Assembly: GCA_963810945.1 (NCBI GenBank)
Contig: CAWEPI010000004.1
Span: 930,001-994,000 of the forward strand
Source: JAOUEA01 sp963810945
GTDB taxonomy: Bacteria > Actinomycetota > UBA4738 > HRBIN12
Length of the DNA: 64,000 nt
Direction of reading: 5' to 3'
The notes beneath the pieces were generated by a model, which was not told where the DNA came from, made no database searches, and saw only the letters and a list, made by a program, of their open reading frames with translations. Position numbers and translations under genes: made by a program. Positions 17,060-26,225 of this stretch are shown in pieces (the first letter of the stretch is position 1; the number at the start of each line of letters is the position of its first letter).

Positions 17060-18715
17060 TCAGGCAGGGCGGTACGAGGGGCTCCTCAGGACGCGGCCGG
17101 CGACGGCGCCGGAAGGCTCACCCTCCTCCACCGCCACCGTCCCGTTCACCAGGACCCAGTCGATCCCCTCGGGGAAGTCGTGCGGGTAGTGCTCCGTGAT
17201 CGGATCGTGCGGGAAGAGGTTGGTGGCGCGGTCCCGCACCCGGTCGGGCTCGAAGACGACGACGTCGGCCGCCATGCCCGGCGCCACCACGCCGCGATCG
17301 GCGAGACCCAAGCGGGACGCCGGCATGGACGTCATCTTCCGCACCGCCTCCTCGAGGCTCAGGACGGGCTCGCGCACCACGAACCGCTCGATCACCCCTG
17401 GGAACTCGCCGTAGGCACAGGGGATGTACGGGGGCTGCGAGGCGCGGTTGCCTCCTCGCGGCAGCACCCATCCGTCCGAGCAGAGCATCACCATCGGATG
17501 GCGGGCCACCGCCTTGACCACCTCGATGTCGATGTAGTCGAAGAGCCCCTCGGCGGCTCCGCGGCTCGTCACGATGCGATCGAGGTACGCGGTCCATCCG
17601 TCCGTGCCGTTGCGCGCGGCGACCTCGGCGATCGTGCGTCCGGCGTCGCCCCCCGAGGCGGGGCCGGGGAGCAGCCACACGCGATCCCACACCCCGTGCT
17701 TGAGCAGACCGACCGGGCCGTAGGCCGGGCGGGCGTCCTCGACGGTCTCCGCGATCAACTCGCGCCGGCGCTCGGATGAGGCGAGGAGCGCGAGCAGGTC
17801 CTCGGCGGTGAGCTCGTGCGTCCATTGCGGGAGACCGGCGCGCAAGGGCCACCCCAGATCCGTATGGATGTCGTTGTCCACGGCGAGGTCGAGGCCCCGC
17901 TCCCGCGCGTCCTCCCACAGCGTCATCACCTGGGGCAGGAGGTGGGACCCGCCGTACTTCGGGGCGTTGTGACTGATCTGCGTGCGGCAGCCGGAGCGCT
18001 CGCCGATCTCGATGCACTCCCGCACCGCGTCCACGACGCTCTCCCGCTCACCCCGGATGTGGCTCGCGTACATCCCCCCGTGACGTGCGGCGACCTCCGC
18101 CAGCGCGACGATCTCATCGGTCTCGGCGAAGCAGCCGGTCGGATACACGAGCCCCGTGGATAGGCCGAAGGCGCCCGCGCGCATGGCCTCCTCGACGTGT
18201 GCCCGCATCCGGTCCAGCTCCTCGGCCGTCGGAAGACGCTGCGCGTACCCGAGCTCGGCCATCCGCACGTTCCCGTGCCCGACGAGGGGGGCGACGTTCA
18301 CGCCCACACCCGACCGCTCCACCGCGTCCAGGTACTCGCGGAACGTCGACCACGAGTACGGGACGGGGTGATCGTGCTGAGGGAACTCCTGCTCGGCGAG
18401 ATGGCGTGTCGCGTCGGCCACCGGCGCGGGCGAGACGCCGCAGTTGCCCGTCACGTGCAACGTCATCCCCTGGCGGACGGCGTTCTCGGCGGTGGCGTCC
18501 TGCAGGATCCCGATGTCGCTGTGCGAATGGATGTCGATGAATCCCGGTGTCACGCACCGGCCGTTCGCTTCGACCACCCGGAGCGCCGGTGCGCCCGCGA
18601 GATCGCCTACGGCCTTGATGCGATCGCCCACGATGCCGACGTCGGCCGGGCGCGCGGGATCCCCGGTCCCGTCGACGAGCGCTCCGCCACGGATGAGGAG
18701 GTCGAAGGCCAGCAT
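17060..18715 (-). CDS. N-acyl-D-amino-acid deacylase / D-aminoacylase family amidohydrolase
   Basis: A 551-residue amidohydrolase-superfamily enzyme, expected to hydrolyse N-acyl-D-amino acids. Visible motifs: N-terminal beta domain DLLIRGGALVDGTG, metal site GFIDIHSHSDIG, GNCGVS (the family cysteine), ASHIRGE, ISHNAPKYG and the catalytic-aspartate region MLCSDGW. The C-terminal beta domain returns with GMAADVVVFEP. I choose the ATG at 18715 because it begins the conserved beta strand; the longer open frame upstream is not conserved-looking. Monocistronic. Exact substrate not predictable. Confidence 0.88.
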   Translation of the reverse strand: MLAFDLLIRGGALVDGTGDPARPADVGIVGDRIKAVGDLAGAPALRVVEANGRCVTPGFIDIHSHSDIGILQDATAENAVRQGMTLHVTGNCGVSPAPVADATRHLAEQEFPQHDHPVPYSWSTFREYLDAVERSGVGVNVAPLVGHGNVRMAELGYAQRLPTAEELDRMRAHVEEAMRAGAFGLSTGLVYPTGCFAETDEIVALAEVAARHGGMYASHIRGERESVVDAVRECIEIGERSGCRTQISHNAPKYGGSHLLPQVMTLWEDARERGLDLAVDNDIHTDLGWPLRAGLPQWTHELTAEDLLALLASSERRRELIAETVEDARPAYGPVGLLKHGVWDRVWLLPGPASGGDAGRTIAEVAARNGTDGWTAYLDRIVTSRGAAEGLFDYIDIEVVKAVARHPMVMLCSDGWVLPRGGNRASQPPYIPCAYGEFPGVIERFVVREPVLSLEEAVRKMTSMPASRLGLADRGVVAPGMAADVVVFEPDRVRDRATNLFPHDPITEHYPHDFPEGIDWVLVNGTVAVEEGEPSGAVAGRVLRSPSYRPA

Positions 18716-18957
18716 CCGCTGCAGCCTACGGTACGTCGGCAACTGGGGAGGTCGGTGCCCACCCACGCGCGCCGGATCGACCACAAGGCTCCGGTGCTGC
18801 GACGCTCGCGATGACCAGAGCCAACGCGCATATCGGGATAGCATCTCCCCGTGACCGCCCAGGACCCCCCGACGCTGAGCCGCGCCGACCTGGAGGCAGG
18901 ATGGATCGCGTGCGATGGTGGGAGTCGAAGCCGTGGCCGAAGTCGCATGATTGAGCC

Positions 18958-19287
18958 ATGACCCCGGTGCCGGTGTCCCTCACCACGGCGCTGGTGTGCG
19001 AATGGATCGGCGGGGTGATGGTGGCCATCAGCTTGGTCGGCTTCGTCGTGCTGCTCTCCTCTGCCTTCCGCGACGGGCCCAACTCGACGGACGAGACCGG
19101 GGTGCCAGAGCTACCTCGTGCGCTCGAGATGGCGGGTCCTCACGACGGATACGTGGAACCGACACGTACCGTCGTGATCCAGGTGAAGCGGGAGAACGTC
19201 ACGCTGCCCGAAGATTGGGAAGCCGTCGTGCTTCGACGCTATCAGGAACGCTCCCACGACCAGCCAGACCGAAGCAGCCCGCGCTAG
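18958..19287 (+). CDS. small single-pass membrane protein, unknown function
   Basis: A 109-residue product has one clear transmembrane segment (about residues 9-35, LVCEWIGGVMVAISLVGFVV) and a charged, probably cytosolic tail containing TRTVVIQVKREN. I recognise no family. It is the first of three small plus-strand genes in a variable stretch. No strong Shine-Dalgarno is seen, so the start is uncertain. Confidence 0.45.
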   Translation: MTPVPVSLTTALVCEWIGGVMVAISLVGFVVLLSSAFRDGPNSTDETGVPELPRALEMAGPHDGYVEPTRTVVIQVKRENVTLPEDWEAVVLRRYQERSHDQPDRSSPR

Positions 19288-19297
19288 GCTCCGCCGG

Positions 19298-19552
19298 GTG
19301 ACGCGGCGGACGGTGATCTCTGTGGGTCTGGCGATGACGGGCGTCGCCGTCATCTGGTTCGGCACGCAGACGGTCGACCAGTCCCACGGCCCCGACCCGA
19401 GCGGCAAGGAGTTCGTCGCGGGCTGGCTCTCGACCGAACTCTGGATGGATCTCTGGCTCGTCGGGCTCGGGGTGCTCCTGCTCGTTGCCGCGCTCATCGT
19501 CTTCATCGTCTATCCACGACTGAGGCGCGCGGACCGGGCCGGCGTCGAGTAG
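19298..19552 (+). CDS. small two-pass membrane protein, unknown function
   Basis: An 84-residue product has two hydrophobic helices (about 5-22 and 50-73) separated by a polar loop and ending in a basic YPRLRRADR tail. The GTG start lies 10 bp after the previous gene, suggesting co-expression. No family recognised. Confidence 0.45.
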   Translation: MTRRTVISVGLAMTGVAVIWFGTQTVDQSHGPDPSGKEFVAGWLSTELWMDLWLVGLGVLLLVAALIVFIVYPRLRRADRAGVE

Positions 19553-19587
19553 CTGGATCGCCGACACATGGTGGTGGGATCGAGGCC

Positions 19588-20202
19588 GTGCCGGAAGCCG
19601 GGTGCCTGAACCGCTCACCCAAGGTTCTCAAGCGGCGGTTTCTCCACTCCGATATCGATGGGATGCACGAGCGGGCCATCGAAGACGCAAGGAACGCCCC
19701 AGCAGCAGCCGACACCGTACAGCTCGCGATCGGCATCGCGCCCGCCCCCGGGTCGCCGCCCCTCCCAACCGTCCTAGGCGCCAACAACGTGGTCCTGGTC
19801 GGGTCGCCGAAGTCATTCGCTCAGGCGGTCGCCCGGACCCTGGGAAAGGAGCCCGCCACGCTGATAGGGGTACCCAACGGTTCGGTGGCCGAGGGACTGC
19901 TGGTCGCAGCCGGCGATCGGATCGATGTGCTGGTGGTGTCCCCGGAGGTTGTGCCGACCGACGCCCTCGACCTCGCCGAGTTCATACGGGAACGGTCGCT
20001 CGGCACCGCGATCGTCCTGGCCCGGTACGCCCCCGTTTGGGCTCGCCTCGTTGAGCTGGCCTCGCAGTCGGGCATCCGTGAAGTGGTGGGGCTGGAGGAC
20101 GTCACGGAAGCGTCCCCCGAACTTCGCGAGGCCATCCTGAGGGCAGCGATGTCGGTGCGGGCATCGCGCGTGCACGCTCGGGTGGATCAAGCCCAGCACT
20201 GA
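19588..20202 (+). CDS. protein with a receiver-like (CpaE N-terminal-like) alpha/beta domain
   Basis: Up to 204 residues. The central part alternates hydrophobic strands and helices (NNVVLVGSPKSFAQAVARTL, DRIDVLVVSPEVVPTD, GTAIVLARYAPVWARLVELA), which looks like a response-regulator receiver or the pseudo-receiver of CpaE/TadZ proteins. The usual phospho-accepting Asp-Asp pair and Lys are not evident. Start is GTG at 19588, or ATG at 19663, which would remove a poorly structured N-terminus. It stands alone, with no kinase or Tad pilus gene nearby. Function unknown. Confidence 0.45.
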   Translation: MPEAGCLNRSPKVLKRRFLHSDIDGMHERAIEDARNAPAAADTVQLAIGIAPAPGSPPLPTVLGANNVVLVGSPKSFAQAVARTLGKEPATLIGVPNGSVAEGLLVAAGDRIDVLVVSPEVVPTDALDLAEFIRERSLGTAIVLARYAPVWARLVELASQSGIREVVGLEDVTEASPELREAILRAAMSVRASRVHARVDQAQH

Positions 20203-20377
20203 CGAGATGGCTCCATGCGGTGCGCGGCCGACAACGGCTGGGGGCCCCGAGTAGCGGGCCCGCCAGAGCCCTTCACGCGACCTCCTCGGGGACGATCCCG
20301 ATGGACGCTTGCGCCTCGCCCGATCACGCGACTATCGTCCGTAAGTCTTCTTGACGATCACGATTGGAGGTCGCGTC

Positions 20378-21803
20378 ATGCGTCGATTGGTCGTGGTGTG
20401 CGGGATCGTCCTCCTCGTCGCCTTGGCGGTGTTCCTCCCCGTTCAGCACCTGATGTCGCATGACACGTCGACGCGCTCCGAGTCTCAACCTTCGACGTCA
20501 GCCCCCGAGGAGGATGCTGACGGCGAGGGACGCGGTGGGGATCCCGACGCGGAGGCCGTTCGTGTCGGTGAGGCGAAACTGACCACGGTCGTCGCGGCCG
20601 CTGCACCAGGATGGGCTGGAGAGAACGTCGTCGGGATGGGCAACACTTGGGAACCGTCGGTCGCCGCGGATCCGAGCGCCCCGTATGTCTACGTCATGTA
20701 CAACGACTTCACGGCCACCAAGGCCTGCAACACCTGCCCGAAGCCGCCGATGATCGTGCGCGCGTCATCCGACGGTGGAGCGACGTTCGGACCCGAGGTG
20801 CAGGTGTGCGGCGCAGGGTGCCCGCACGTCGCATGGCAGTACGACCCGGTCTTGGCGGTCACGTCCACGGGCGTGGTCTACGCGGTATGGATGAACGAGT
20901 ACAAGATCGTGTTCTCGAAGTCGGTCGATCACGCGGCGCACTGGTCAGCGCCGACCCTGGTCTCCGGAAAGATCAGCTCCGATAAGCCCTGGCTCGGCAT
21001 CTCGAAGAACGGCACCGACGTCTACATCACGTTCACGAAGGGAACGGGCGGCGACCTGTACGAGACACATTCGCACAACGGAGGTTCCACGTTCTCAGCC
21101 GCCCAGTTGATCGGGACCGTCGCGGGCAACCACTACTTCTACTCGAACGGGCTCGCGGTGCTGCCCAGCGGGACGGCCGTCATGTCGGCCTCCCAGTACC
21201 CGAACACCAACCGACAGACGACCACGTCGCCGATCTCCATCTCGACGTTCCGCACGACGAACGGCGGGACGACGTGGACGAGGGTCAATGTGGACAGCGT
21301 GTTCGGCGGACCCTCCTACGTGACCTCTTCGACCACGACCCTGGCGGCCGACGCCGGCCGGCGATCTGGTCGTGGAGTACGGCGGTTCCACGACCGCCGG
21401 GGCGAACGGCAACATCTGGGTGCAGCGTTCGACGAACGGCGGCCTCAGCTGGACCGGGAAGACGTTGCTCACCCCTACGAGCGGTGGCGGTGATGCCAGC
21501 TTCCCGGCGATCGCCGCCGGTGCGGCTGGCGACTTCCGACTCACCTACATGGACAGCCGAACCGGCGCGTGGAACGTGTGGTACCGGGCCTCGACCGACG
21601 GAGGCGTGACGTGGAGCGCGGACGTCAAGCTCTCGGACGCGACGAGCGGGGCATCGTACGTGTCCGCAACCGGCTTCGCGGCCCCCTACGGCGACTACGA
21701 CGCCATCGCCATGACGAGCGTCGGGAAGAGCGTCGCGGTCATGGGCGAGGGTGCGGACTTCACGGCGGGACCCGGCAACATCTGGTTCAACCGTCAGACG
21801 TGA
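20378..21803 (+). pseudogene. secreted Asp-box (BNR/sialidase-like) repeat protein, frameshifted
   Basis: The gene begins MRRLVVVCGIVLLVALAVFL, a signal peptide or anchor, after a good TTGGAGG site. Five Asp-box motifs follow (SSDGGATF, SHNGGSTF, TTNGGTTW, STNGGLSW, STDGGVTW), each marking a beta-propeller blade. The frame is broken near 21350-21362 in a GC-rich run (GCCGGCCGGCG): the first part ends in unrelated residues, while the remainder continues in the +1 frame as DLVVEYGGSTTAGANGN to 21803. One extra base accounts for it. The intact protein would be about 475 residues and extracytoplasmic. Sialidase catalytic residues are not evident, so enzymatic activity is unproven. Confidence 0.7.
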
Positions 21804-21931
21804 TCGCACCGCGCGCAGCTCACGGTCGCCCCTCAGTTGGAGGTTAAGACTCAGAGTGATTTGCACGATCCTCCGGTCCCCACTACCGTGCGATTCCCCC
21901 GACGCGACGTGCTCGAAGGAAGGGATGAGCC

Positions 21932-22159
21932 GTGATGGCGGAGGGGACGCTCGTGGTGTGGGACCGCTACGGGGAACGCTGGCAAGCGGACGCGGAAACC
22001 GGCGGCAACACGATCACGTTCACGAGACTCCAGCCTGAGCCCGGCAAACAGATGACCCTTGAGCGTCTGGAACTCGCCTTCTGGTTCGAGCCAGACGACG
22101 TTCATGACCTCGTAGCCCTCATCAACGGCCCCCTGCGCGAAGCGGACGGACTTCGTTAG
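21932..22159 (+). CDS. small hypothetical protein
   Basis: A 75-residue acidic product beginning GTG-ATG after an AAGGAAGGGATGAG leader. It contains TLERLELAFWFEPDDVHDLV and no membrane segment. I recognise no family. It is supported only by a plausible ribosome binding site and composition. Confidence 0.4.
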   Translation: MMAEGTLVVWDRYGERWQADAETGGNTITFTRLQPEPGKQMTLERLELAFWFEPDDVHDLVALINGPLREADGLR

Positions 22160-22672
22160 GTCGAAGGGGTGCGACGATCGAGGGGTCCCCCGGGAGTCCT
22201 GGGATGCCCGTTCCTCCGAGGGAGTCAGCGATGGCTTCACCGTCCTCGATTGGGTCGTCATCGGGGTGAGCGTGTTCTTCGCCCTGGAGTCGGCGTGGTC
22301 TCTCGTCAGGGACTCAACTCGATCCTGATCCCCGTCGTCGAGCGGCTCGCCCTTCACGATCATGCCGCCTCCCGAACCGAGGAGCAGAAGGCAACGCGAC
22401 GAACCGTCGATGTAAGGAGCGGAGGACACCCCCAAACGGGTGACCCCCCAAACGGGGGAACCCCCCGAACGTCTGAGGCGGTTCCTTTCCGCCGAATGAC
22501 GCATGTGGGCGACACCCCTGAGGTGCATCCTTCCGGACAGTCGGGCAGGACGTGCAGCTGGTCCCCGCATCGACACGGCCTCTCGGGGAGGCCAACGAGC
22601 ACCCCTCCCGGGAGACACAAGCTCGTGTCCTGCACGGCGAGCGGGACATACGACGATGGAGGGTGAGCCGAG
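22160..22672. other. 513-bp stretch without a convincing gene
   Basis: All six frames here give arginine- or proline-rich shadow reading frames. The only notable structure is a cluster of CCCC-AAACGGGG units (separate entry). I see no RNA gene. Confidence 0.5.
22429..22471. repeat. three short CCCCxAACGGG units
   Basis: Three imperfect copies of a C-run followed by AAACGGG or GAACG start near 22429, 22445 and 22461, roughly 16 bp apart. Neighbouring C-runs and G-runs can also pair with one another. Role unknown. Confidence 0.5.
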
Positions 22673-23086
22673 GTGGACGAGATCCCGGCCGGATCGGTTG
22701 GCATCAGGGCCGTACCCGATCCACGCAGCAAGCAGAGTGGCACGAACTACTGGATGAGAGACAACGCGGGCCGCAAGCAGCTTCGGGATGCATGGAACGA
22801 TGAGCGATTCGACTGGACAGCACCGTTCCACACGGTCGTGACGATCCCTCGCGGGATGGGTCGTCAGTCGGTGATCGACGTGCACGAGAAACGGGGTTGG
22901 ATCTTGCGGACCTTCATGATGGTGGAGATGGGCAATCACCTGATGACGTTCGTCCCCGGTGGCAGTGCCATGACCGATCCTCTCCCGTCTGCCCTTCCCT
23001 TCGAGACGAGCGCACCTCTGCCGCCTGCACCTCCACGTGAAACTCCCGCCCGGGGCGCGATGCCACCCCGTCCCGACCCCGAGTAA
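22673..23086 (+). CDS. hypothetical protein with proline-rich tail
   Basis: A 137-residue product starts at GTG with GGAGGGTGAG upstream. The first 100 residues look globular (QSGTNYWMRDNAGRKQLRDA, VVTIPRGMGRQSVIDVHEKR) and the end is proline-rich (PLPPAPPRETPARG). No family recognised and no membrane segment. Confidence 0.4.
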   Translation: MDEIPAGSVGIRAVPDPRSKQSGTNYWMRDNAGRKQLRDAWNDERFDWTAPFHTVVTIPRGMGRQSVIDVHEKRGWILRTFMMVEMGNHLMTFVPGGSAMTDPLPSALPFETSAPLPPAPPRETPARGAMPPRPDPE

Positions 23087-23165
23087 CGGGGTTGGAGGAG
23101 AAGGCGTGAGTCGTTGGCATCGCCATCGCCACGACCCTGCTCTTCGGACACGAACTCGTCCAGGC

Positions 23166-23765
23166 TTACGGCGTGTGCACGGGATAGCGCAGATGCGTGA
23201 CACCCACACCGGTGACGACCGTCGGATCCCCGAGGACGACCGGTGTGTTCGCGAGGTGGTCGAACAGCGGCACTCCTGCGCCTAGCAACACGGCAGCCAG
23301 ATCGATGTGGATCTCGTCGAGCAGCCCGGCGTCCAGGCACTGCTGGATCGTTCGGGCGCCGTGCACCCCCACGGACCTCGGGCTGGCAGCCGATCTCGCT
23401 CGAGCAACGGCGCTTTCGATCCCGTCGGTGACGAAGTGGACCGTCGAACCGGGCCGTGGCCAGCCATCGGGCACGTGGTGGGTGACGACGAAGGCGGGCA
23501 CATCCCACGGGTGCTGGCCGCCCCAGCCGTCGGCGACCTCGAACGTGCGCCGACCGGTGAGCATGGCGCCAACCTCGGCCTGCAAGGCCTTCAGGTGGTC
23601 GGCACTCGGCGCCGAGACGTGGAATGTCATGCCCATCGTCGCGCTCGCTGTGGAGACTTCAACGTCGCCCGAGAAGTACCAGTCGAACACTTCGGCGACC
23701 CCGTCGTTCGGGTCGGCGACGTACCCGTCGAGAGACATCGACATGAGTGCGATCACCTTGGTCAT
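23166..23765 (-). CDS. dihydrofolate reductase / RibD C-terminal domain family protein
   Basis: A 199-residue protein of the YyaP/RibD-C group. It begins TKVIALMSMSLDGYVADPND, has MLTGRRTFEVADGWGG and the NADPH-site region SVGVHGARTIQQCLDAGLLD, and ends with a typical RibD strand. Members bind NADPH; the substrate is usually unknown. The ATG start at 23765 has an AAGGAG site, so I reject the longer upstream frame. Single gene. Confidence 0.85.
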   Translation of the reverse strand: MTKVIALMSMSLDGYVADPNDGVAEVFDWYFSGDVEVSTASATMGMTFHVSAPSADHLKALQAEVGAMLTGRRTFEVADGWGGQHPWDVPAFVVTHHVPDGWPRPGSTVHFVTDGIESAVARARSAASPRSVGVHGARTIQQCLDAGLLDEIHIDLAAVLLGAGVPLFDHLANTPVVLGDPTVVTGVGVTHLRYPVHTP

Positions 23766-23918
23766 GGTGCAGCTCCTTTCGCGACATGGGCGCAGCCGAT
23801 CGTAGAAGCGGGACGCTCGTTCCGACGCGGCTGACGTAGGTTCCGTAGACATGGATGGCGATCCCCGCGCACCCTAGTCTTAGGCCCCGACCGCGACCGC
23901 CGGGCCGGGTGGGACGCG

Positions 23919-24416
23919 CTACTGCTGGACGTCTGAGAGCGCATCCGCGATCTGTGATGTCCATCGCTGGATCTCGTCCCAGTCGCGGAAGTCTCCATCC
24001 GCCGCACCGAAGGCTCTCGCGATAGCTCGGTCGCCGGGGTTCAGCTTGTCTTTGGACAACCTCCCCGCGAATACATGGTGGTCCCGAGCATGGGTAACCT
24101 CCGCGATATCGGAGACGTCGATCGGGTCTTCCTGCGGCTTCGGTGGATCGCCGATGGGACCGCTGGAGAATAGCCATACCGGTCGCTCCGAGAGCGTCGT
24201 CCGGAAACGACCCACCAGTTCTTTCGCCGGCTGCATCCAATGGCCCGAGTAGACCGCGCTGCCCAGCACGACGGCATCGTAGACGTCGATGGAGTCGACT
24301 TCGCTGGGCTTCTTCACGGTGGTCATGAGGCCCCGATCCGTCAGTACGCGCCCGATCACATCTGCGATCTCGTCGGTCGCCCCGTACTTGCTTGCCGCAA
24401 CCACGAGCACCCTCAT
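23919..24416 (-). CDS. flavodoxin domain protein (HemG-like)
   Basis: A 165-residue protein with the FMN phosphate loop SKYGATDEIADVIG near the N-terminus, the strand VYDAVVLGSAVYSGHWM and the FSSGPIGDPP region seen in HemG/protoporphyrinogen-oxidase-like flavodoxins. It probably binds FMN; partner and substrate are unknown. Start is ATG at 24416. It lies beside the integrated element but outside it. Confidence 0.85.
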   Translation of the reverse strand: MRVLVVAASKYGATDEIADVIGRVLTDRGLMTTVKKPSEVDSIDVYDAVVLGSAVYSGHWMQPAKELVGRFRTTLSERPVWLFSSGPIGDPPKPQEDPIDVSDIAEVTHARDHHVFAGRLSKDKLNPGDRAIARAFGAADGDFRDWDEIQRWTSQIADALSDVQQ

Positions 24417-24668
24417 GGTGAACGTCTCCCCCGATCGGGATCGATACTACCCAACCGTCGATCCGCGAGGACGATTCAGCAGAGTGGGCCGACCCGCCCC
24501 CCGTCCGCGAACCCTCCCAAGCTGGGTCGGGAGCAGGGGTCGGCGCTAGCCTCTGCCGCGTGGACGGTGGGGGTGTCGTGTATCCCCCATTGCAGGCGGA
24601 TCCAGTAGTCCACCACGACCATCACGTCATCGAACCTCACCCGCGACGGGCGGAGGCATCCCGGGAGT

Positions 24669-24680
24669 TCTGACCTGCGG
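24669..24680 (+). repeat. TCTGACCTGCGG repeat, copy 1 (outside attL)
   Basis: A 12-mer identical to 24766-24777 and 35456-35467. It sits just beyond the 3' end of tRNA-Val, in the host flank. Copies cluster only around the two attachment sites. Confidence 0.6.
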
Positions 24681-24691
24681 GGTTCTTCTGG

Positions 24692-24763
24692 TGGGCGCTA
24701 GAGGATTTGAACCTCTGACCTCTTCCGTGTCAAGGAAGCGCTCTCCCCCTGAGCTAAGCGCCC
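24692..24763 (-). tRNA. tRNA-Val (anticodon GAC), insertion target of the integrated element
   Basis: Full cloverleaf on the minus strand: acceptor GGGCGCT/AGCGCCC with discriminator A, anticodon arm CTTCC/GGAAG with loop TTGACAC (anticodon GAC), T arm AGAGG/CCTCT. CCA is not encoded. Its 5' half, from the anticodon outward, is duplicated exactly 10.9 kb away at 35635-35673. The gene's upstream side now faces the element, so its original promoter was probably displaced to the far end. Confidence 0.96.
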
Positions 24764-24764
24764 G
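24726..24764. repeat. attL: 39-bp direct repeat copy
   Basis: Identical over 39 bp to 35635-35673, and the bases on either side differ. It covers the anticodon loop, anticodon stem, D arm and 5' acceptor strand of tRNA-Val(GAC). A tyrosine integrase gene begins 93 bp inside. Confidence 0.92.
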
Positions 24765-24765
24765 C

Positions 24766-24777
24766 TCTGACCTGCGG
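24766..24777 (+). repeat. TCTGACCTGCGG repeat, copy 2 (inside attL)
   Basis: Lies 2 bp inside the core repeat and upstream of the integrase gene. Its position suits an integrase arm-binding site. Confidence 0.6.
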
Positions 24778-24856
24778 TTTTACCCCAAACCCGGTTGGCA
24801 CACCGTTAGCACAGCGCATAATATGAGAGGTGATAACGGCGATCGGGAGGGGTGTC

Positions 24857-25771
24857 ATGGCGCAAGTCACGACGGGAAGTGTATCGGACCTCGACGCGCT
24901 GGTGCCCTCCTGGAGGCTCTCTCTGCAGGCCGAGAACAAGTCCCCCGCCACCGTCGCGTCCTACACCTACGCGACCACGCAGTTCAGCGCGTTCCTGCGG
25001 CGCACGGGGATGCCCACCGACGTCACCCACATCACCAGGGAGCACATCGAGAGCTTCCTGCGCGAGCTGATCGAGACGCGCAGCCCCAGCACGGCCGAGA
25101 CCCGCTACCGCGGTCTCCGCGGGTTCTTCTCCTGGTGCGAGTCCGAGGGTGAGATCACCACCTCCCCCATGGCTCGCATGAAGCCGCCCGCCGTGGCCGA
25201 GCAGCCCGTGGACGTGCCGAGCGTCGAGGATCTGCAGGCGCTCCTGGCGGCGTGCGCCAGCAACGACTTCGAGGGCAGGAGGGATACGGCGATCATCCGG
25301 CTGTTCTTGGACTCCGGGCTGCGGCTCGCCGAGCTCGTCGGGCTGCGGCTCGAGGACGTCGACCTCGGTGCCGGGCTCTGCGGCGTGACAGGCAAGGGCG
25401 ACCGCTACCGCACCGCGTCCTTCGGCACGAAGACCGCGAAGGCCCTCGACCGCTACCTCCGGGTCCGCCGCGGCCGACCGGATGCCGACTCCCCCGCGCT
25501 CTGGCTCGGCCTCAAGGGCCCGCTGACGTCCTCGGGCGTCCGTCAGATCCTCTGGCGGCGATCCGGCGAGGCCGGGATCGAGCGGCTGCACCCGCACCAG
25601 CTGAGACACTTCTTCGCACACAGCTGGTTGGCGAACGGCGGCGCTGAGGGCGACCTGATGATGCTCGCGGGGTGGCGCACTCGGACGATGATCACCCGCT
25701 ACGCGGCGTCCACGCGCGCCGAGCGGGCCCGTGACGCCCACAAGCGCCTGTCTCCTGGTGACCAGCTGTGA
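24857..25771 (+). CDS. tyrosine recombinase/integrase
   Basis: Catalyses site-specific integration of the element. The 304-residue protein has an N-terminal SAM-like core-binding domain (about 10-110) and a catalytic domain with Arg156 (SGLRLAEL), Lys180 (TGKGDR), HxxR at 247-250 (HPHQLRH), Trp273 in the AGWRT position usually held by His or Trp, and nucleophile Tyr282 (TRYAA). Start ATG at 24857 follows GGGAGGGG. It is XerC-like in size with no large arm-binding domain. It overlaps the next gene by 4 bp. Confidence 0.95.
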   Translation: MAQVTTGSVSDLDALVPSWRLSLQAENKSPATVASYTYATTQFSAFLRRTGMPTDVTHITREHIESFLRELIETRSPSTAETRYRGLRGFFSWCESEGEITTSPMARMKPPAVAEQPVDVPSVEDLQALLAACASNDFEGRRDTAIIRLFLDSGLRLAELVGLRLEDVDLGAGLCGVTGKGDRYRTASFGTKTAKALDRYLRVRRGRPDADSPALWLGLKGPLTSSGVRQILWRRSGEAGIERLHPHQLRHFFAHSWLANGGAEGDLMMLAGWRTRTMITRYAASTRAERARDAHKRLSPGDQL

Positions 25772-26067
25772 CCGATGAGACCGTCCCGCAGCTCACGATC
25801 GCGTGTGGCATCAGCCAAGGGGCCGGCAAGACCCACGGCGAGGCGCTCGCCGTTGTCCAGCTGCAGAAGGGCGCGCCCGTGTTGGTAGGTGGCGGGCCCG
25901 CGCTCGGTCCCGTGAAGGACCCCGAGGCGGCGTGGCTGATCGTGTTCTGCTCCAAGCATGGCGGGCTGATGGCATCCGAGGCCGAGATGCTGGCTGCCTT
26001 GCAGCGAGGGCAGACCGCCATCCACGTGACCCGCCGCTCCCGACCGGAGATGCGCCTGAAGAAGTAA
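25768..26067 (+). CDS. hypothetical protein coupled to the integrase
   Basis: A 99-residue product whose GTG start overlaps the integrase stop (GTGA). The sequence has a hydrophobic core (PEAAWLIVFCSKHGGLM) and a basic end (HVTRRSRPEMRLKK). No family recognised. The overlap implies co-translation, so a role in recombination control is possible but unproven. Confidence 0.55.
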   Translation: MTDETVPQLTIACGISQGAGKTHGEALAVVQLQKGAPVLVGGGPALGPVKDPEAAWLIVFCSKHGGLMASEAEMLAALQRGQTAIHVTRRSRPEMRLKK

Positions 26068-26081
26068 GCATGCCGTTCGTG

Positions 26082-26111
26082 TTGACTATCTCCTTCGCGG
26101 AGGCATAGCGT
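26082..26111 (+). promoter_or_regulatory. candidate promoter of the element's ATPase operon
   Basis: TTGACT at 26082-26087 and TAGCGT at 26106-26111 are separated by 18 bp, and the operon from 26226 follows. This is a good sigma70-type -35 with a moderate -10. Confidence 0.4.
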
Positions 26112-26122
26112 TGCCAGAAATC

Positions 26123-26146
26123 ACACGGTCGTAGTTCTGACCGTGT
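26123..26146. promoter_or_regulatory. inverted repeat in the leader of the element operon
   Basis: Perfect 8-bp arms ACACGGTC and GACCGTGT flank 8 bases, just downstream of the candidate promoter. It could be an operator for an element regulator or a leader hairpin. Confidence 0.4.
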
Positions 26147-26225
26147 CCACCGGTCCCTCGGGCGATAGTCCGGTATCCAGACCGATCGCGATCTAGGGCA
26201 TCGCGGTTCACCTAGGAGGTGGACC

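Noticed and set aside
21851..23209. 452-residue minus-strand frame over the small-gene region
   Set aside because: Arg/Trp/Ser-rich, no ribosome binding site and no domain; inconsistent with the plus-strand genes it overlaps.
24691..25152. Frame starting MGARGFEPLTSS across tRNA-Val
   Set aside because: This peptide is the well-known mistranslation of a tRNA gene, not a protein.
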